Assembly: GCA_032123435.1 (NCBI GenBank) | Contig: JAQBFJ010000284.1 | Location: 1-18,562, forward strand | Length of the DNA: 18,562 nt | Direction of reading: 5' to 3' | Source of the DNA: JAQBFJ01 sp032123435 | GTDB lineage: Bacteria > Verrucomicrobiota > Kiritimatiellia > UBA8416 > JAQBFJ01 | Part shown: positions 15,635 to 18,562 of the stretch, in pieces | How the letters are laid out: each line of letters begins with the position of its first letter | How positions within the stretch are numbered: the first letter of the stretch is position 1 | Program-made: the position numbers and the translations under genes | The notes under the pieces: model-generated | The model's input: only the letters and a program-made list of their open reading frames with translations | Told to the model about the DNA's origin: nothing | Database searches by the model: none

Positions 15635-17460
15635 TAATACTTATCCTTGTTGATCTGTTTGCCTTTTTTCCATTCTCGCAGTTTTGTCATTCTTGCAAAA
15701 GCGTTTTTTGCGCCTTCTTCGTCTCCCATGCGGAGTCGTGTATTACCGACAGTTTCCCACAGGAGATAATTATTAGGATCGTATTCAGCGGCGCGAGCCA
15801 AGCATTTTTCACCCAGCAATATGGCATTGTCCGTGCCTTTTTTGTAGATATGAGTGCCGAAAAAAGCCCATGTGTACCATGATGTAGGGCTTGCGGAAAG
15901 GGCGGAGACAAGTTCCTTTTCATTAGCCTGCTCGATAAAGGCGGGTGAATCCAGTTTATATTGTGCCGTGCGGAAGATTGCGAGTGACAAAAGTATAAAC
16001 AAGCCGCATGCGGTCAAGACTGTCGCGAGAATTCCGGAGTGAATACTGAATCCGGGCAGATGCCGATTCCGTTCCATTGCTGATACGGGTTGACTTAGAA
16101 CCAATCCGATAATAGATGAATAAACAATTGCGTAGAGCGGTTCGTGCATTGGGAAATCCATCGCGTTATGGACGGCGACCACGATTGTGGCGCCGCCGAC
16201 GGCAAGAGAAATTTCGCTGGGCAGTAGTTCTCTTATGTTTGAACGCCATCTGGCGAATATCGCGATTACCAGAGCGCATGTCAGCAGCGTGCCCAGCAAT
16301 CCGGTATCGGTAAGAAGTTCCACGTATTCGTTTTCTGTATGTGAAAAAGGTTTTCGGTCTGTTTTTGTTCTGTATTGTGGAAACAGCATGCGAAAGCCGT
16401 TAGCGCCGACGCCGAGTATCGGGTAATCGCGCCATATTTTAGTGGCGGCGCGCCATACCGCCAGCCGTGACTTAGCACTGTCTGTTTTTAAAGGGTCACG
16501 CAAGGTTTCTATTCGTGTAAGGATGGTACCTTTGAGTTTTTCATTGGGTATTCTGGCTATACCGATAGCAATACAGCAAACCAGCAGGCATGCTGACAGG
16601 CAGAGAGGGATGCTTACAATCAAGCGGCCTTTAAATAATATGAGGAATGTGATAATTATGAGAGAAACCGCGCAAGCTAGCAATGCGCCGCGAGACAGTG
16701 ACGCGGATACGGCAAATCCGGTTATTAGAAATGCGATACCGCAGAGCGCCGCTTGTCCCCATTTTTTTCTGGTGAGCGAGTTCAGGAAAAGAACCAGATT
16801 AATTGGGCAGCCCATGGCGATGAATCCGGCGTAGTGTGTTCGGTTAATGAACCCGCCCACGGGTCTGCCGTGTTCGACGTTGAAGAGCCACCATATGGTT
16901 TTTTCTTCAGGAAGTATCCATTGGTGAATAAATCCGGCGGCAGATACAAGGGTGAAGAACACAGCTAGAAGAGCAAGGTATTTTTTCTTGAATGGAACAG
17001 GTAAAGAAGCGCTAAGGATAGATGCGCCGAGCATAGAGACGGCGAGCAGAAGGATCCTGAGAGTCCCAGATCTGTTTCTACTGATGGAAAAGTGAGCTGT
17101 GTTATTTTCTACAGTACCTGCTTTCTTTGCTTCGGAAAGGAATGTTCGGACGGTATTGTTCTGTTCGTAACGTTTGGAGCCTGTTAATGCATCCATTTTA
17201 CCGGGTAGGGGCATGGCGGATATAGCCAGGAATAATATTATCGTTATCCAGCATAACGTTGGAATGGTAATATTGGTTTTGTTGTTATGTTCAGTGGCTG
17301 CATGTGTTTTTATGATGGAAACAGCAGAGGCAAGGCAGAGGAATCCTGCGGCTATATAGATAGAGAAAGCGAAAACGCCTCCACTCCATATAGATAAAAG
17401 AAGAACAGGAATGAAAATAGCAATGATTGAAATGACATGATTGCGTGAAGTTGTTTTCAT
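15634..17460 (-). CDS. O-antigen ligase/polymerase-like membrane protein with TPR-like tail
   Basis: 608 residues with about 11-12 hydrophobic segments. Family marks of the Wzy_C/WaaL group are in order: GGFINRTHYAGF (202-213), SASLSRGALLA (252-262), DYPILGVGANGFR (345-357), HTENEYVELLTDTGLLG (374-390) in the large periplasmic loop, and HNAMDFPMHEPLY (431-443). Such proteins polymerise or ligate lipid-linked glycans on the periplasmic side. The last ~110 residues (about 500-608) are soluble and TPR-like (NAILLGEKCLARAAEYDPNNYLLWETV is the clearest part, 545-571). No Shine-Dalgarno is evident at the ATG (17460-17458), which lies 6 bases after the stop of the surface repeat gene. Ligase and polymerase cannot be separated by sequence. 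Confidence 0.82.
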   Translation of the reverse strand: MKTTSRNHVISIIAIFIPVLLLSIWSGGVFAFSIYIAAGFLCLASAVSIIKTHAATEHNNKTNITIPTLCWITIILFLAISAMPLPGKMDALTGSKRYEQNNTVRTFLSEAKKAGTVENNTAHFSISRNRSGTLRILLLAVSMLGASILSASLPVPFKKKYLALLAVFFTLVSAAGFIHQWILPEEKTIWWLFNVEHGRPVGGFINRTHYAGFIAMGCPINLVLFLNSLTRKKWGQAALCGIAFLITGFAVSASLSRGALLACAVSLIIITFLILFKGRLIVSIPLCLSACLLVCCIAIGIARIPNEKLKGTILTRIETLRDPLKTDSAKSRLAVWRAATKIWRDYPILGVGANGFRMLFPQYRTKTDRKPFSHTENEYVELLTDTGLLGTLLTCALVIAIFARWRSNIRELLPSEISLAVGGATIVVAVHNAMDFPMHEPLYAIVYSSIIGLVLSQPVSAMERNRHLPGFSIHSGILATVLTACGLFILLSLAIFRTAQYKLDSPAFIEQANEKELVSALSASPTSWYTWAFFGTHIYKKGTDNAILLGEKCLARAAEYDPNNYLLWETVGNTRLRMGDEEGAKNAFARMTKLREWKKGKQINKDKY

Positions 17461-17466
17461 CTTACA

Positions 17467-18562
17467 TTACAATAAGCCACTTTCGCTTTTATACGGAGGA
17501 ATTGGCGGATGAGGCGCATTCGTTACAAACAGATATGCTTCATTACTCCAGTCGCTCCATAGTAACGTGTCGTCCTGTACTTTTACGCGATATTTTATGT
17601 AGTGATCCCAGTCAAAAGTGTACGATATGGTCGTTATGCTTGAAGGAAGCCATTGGGTGTACCATAGAAAATGCATGTCGTATTCATATTGATAATCAAT
17701 ATAGGTGCCACTGCCCCCGGATGGAGTTGATGTCAGAGTGCTGAAATCACCGTATCCTATCACAGGCGGGATGAACTGCAGGAAAACTTCCAGTGTTGTG
17801 TTTGTGTAAACAGCGGTCATAGTGATGTTTGTGTTCATTATGATATTAACGCTTTGACTTACCGTATCGAATGCTCCGTCTCTCAGCCACCAGGCGAAGA
17901 TATTGATTCCTCCACTGTTTGTTGGTGGTGCTGTCAGATTTACAGCGGTGCCAAAAGAATAAATATTTGTGAATGGCGTTGTGCCGTCGCTGTTACCTGC
18001 AAGATCAATGGCGCTGATAGTTATGGCGACACCGCTTACCGGGTTCGTTGACAGCACAATTAAGGTATGAGGTGGACGATATTCCGCAATCACCGTGATA
18101 TTGGTGTCCATTACGAGGCTGAGATTGGTGCTGGTACCTATTTCGATACCGTCACGAGTCCATCGTATGAAAGTATTTGAGCCTGCTATTGCCGGTGTGG
18201 AGATGGTGACGGGTGTGTTATACAGATAGGTATTGGTAAAGGTTGTGGAGCCGGAAGTTGTCAGATTGATGTCCGGTGTTGTTGTTATGGTGATGTTACT
18301 GTCGGGCGTTGATTTGACGGTGAGCAGTTGAGGCGGCCTATATTCTGCGATAACGGTAATGTTGGTGTCCATTACGAGACTGAGGTTGGTGCTGGTACCG
18401 ATTTCGATACCGTCGCGAGTCCATCTGGCAAAACTATTGGAGCCGACCACTGTTGGTGCCGATATGGTAACGGGCGTGTTATACAGATAGGTATTGGTAA
18501 AGGTCGTGGAGCCTGAAGTTGTCAGATTGATGTCCGGTGTTGTTGTTATGGTGATGTTACTG
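17467..18562 (-). CDS. Surface protein with InlB-like tandem repeats, 5'-partial
   Basis: The reading frame is open to the window edge, so only the C-terminal 364 residues are seen; the internal ATG at 18450 is not a start. At least two near-identical 87-residue repeats and one degenerate copy are present. Each holds YNTPVTIS, FxRWTRDGxEIG, NLSLVMDTNITVIAEYRPP and TPDxNLTTSGSTTFTN segments. The 'W-x-x-x-G ... M-x-x-N-x-T-x-x-A-x-Y' pattern is that of divergent InlB B-repeat domains, found in secreted and surface proteins. After the repeats come about 110 residues that look like a fibronectin-III-like beta domain (YGDFSTLTSTPSGGSGTYID, then YRVKVQDDTLLWSDWSNEAY). The C-terminus (PPYKSESGLL) has no LPxTG or PEP-CTERM sorting signal. 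Function unknown, probably adhesin-like; next to an O-antigen ligase-like gene. Confidence 0.7.
   Translation of the reverse strand, partial: SNITITTTPDINLTTSGSTTFTNTYLYNTPVTISAPTVVGSNSFARWTRDGIEIGTSTNLSLVMDTNITVIAEYRPPQLLTVKSTPDSNITITTTPDINLTTSGSTTFTNTYLYNTPVTISTPAIAGSNTFIRWTRDGIEIGTSTNLSLVMDTNITVIAEYRPPHTLIVLSTNPVSGVAITISAIDLAGNSDGTTPFTNIYSFGTAVNLTAPPTNSGGINIFAWWLRDGAFDTVSQSVNIIMNTNITMTAVYTNTTLEVFLQFIPPVIGYGDFSTLTSTPSGGSGTYIDYQYEYDMHFLWYTQWLPSSITTISYTFDWDHYIKYRVKVQDDTLLWSDWSNEAYLFVTNAPHPPIPPYKSESGLL
18041..18562 (-). repeat. 261-bp tandem repeat inside the surface protein gene
   Basis: Two copies are visible (18041-18301 and 18302-18562). The period is 261 bases, 87 codons. The last 48 bases of each copy are identical (18254-18301 and 18515-18562), while the middle parts (for example 18169-18205 versus 18430-18466) differ at many positions. 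A degenerate third copy lies at about 17815-18040. The array runs off the window. Confidence 0.85.

Noticed and set aside
18041..18562. Direct repeats considered as a CRISPR array
   Set aside because: The repeats are long, coding, in frame at 87 codons, and lack spacers.

Overview
The window looks like chromosomal DNA of a Gram-negative member of the PVC (Planctomycetes-Verrucomicrobia-Chlamydiae) superphylum. Kiritimatiellota or Lentisphaerota is the best guess, inferred from gene content only. Pointers are a Kdo transferase (lipopolysaccharide, hence an outer membrane), a secreted protein with an SHD1-like domain of the kind common in PVC genomes, two divergent uroporphyrinogen-decarboxylase-superfamily proteins, and a large surface protein with InlB-type repeats. 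No phage, insertion sequence, CRISPR array or plasmid gene is visible.

Layout. Positions 1-2133 (+) hold purine salvage and housekeeping genes: an S-methyl-5'-thioadenosine phosphorylase, cut by the window edge and carrying an apparent one-base frameshift, then an overlapping ComF-type phosphoribosyltransferase and a Nudix hydrolase. Positions 2208-2434 hold a tRNA-Leu(CAA) with a credible promoter, followed by a mosaic of short inverted repeats and a weak terminator-like hairpin. Positions 2570-4956 (+) hold two unrelated-looking members of the URO-D/corrinoid methyltransferase superfamily. Positions 5003-6052 (-) hold a close homologue of plant GDP-mannose 3,5-epimerase with its own promoter, divergent from a secreted SHD1-like protein (6231-7022, +).

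Positions 7251-13264 (+) form a compact run: dprA, topA, a Xer-type recombinase and the Kdo transferase waaA/kdtA. dprA-topA-xer is a gene order known from other bacteria (smf-topA-...-codV in Bacillus). Here topA ends in three diverged copies of a module built around an LS-x-KQ motif instead of the usual zinc ribbons, the most unusual protein architecture in the window.

Positions 13318-18562 (-) form an envelope cluster read right to left: a repeat-rich surface protein (open at the window edge), an O-antigen ligase/polymerase-like protein with a TPR-like tail, two small membrane proteins joined by successive 1-nt TAATG stop/start overlaps, and a multi-pass membrane protein resembling GT-C glycosyltransferases. 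Together they suggest synthesis and display of a surface polysaccharide and a repeat protein; no single pathway can be assigned. Intergenic spaces are all below 300 bases.
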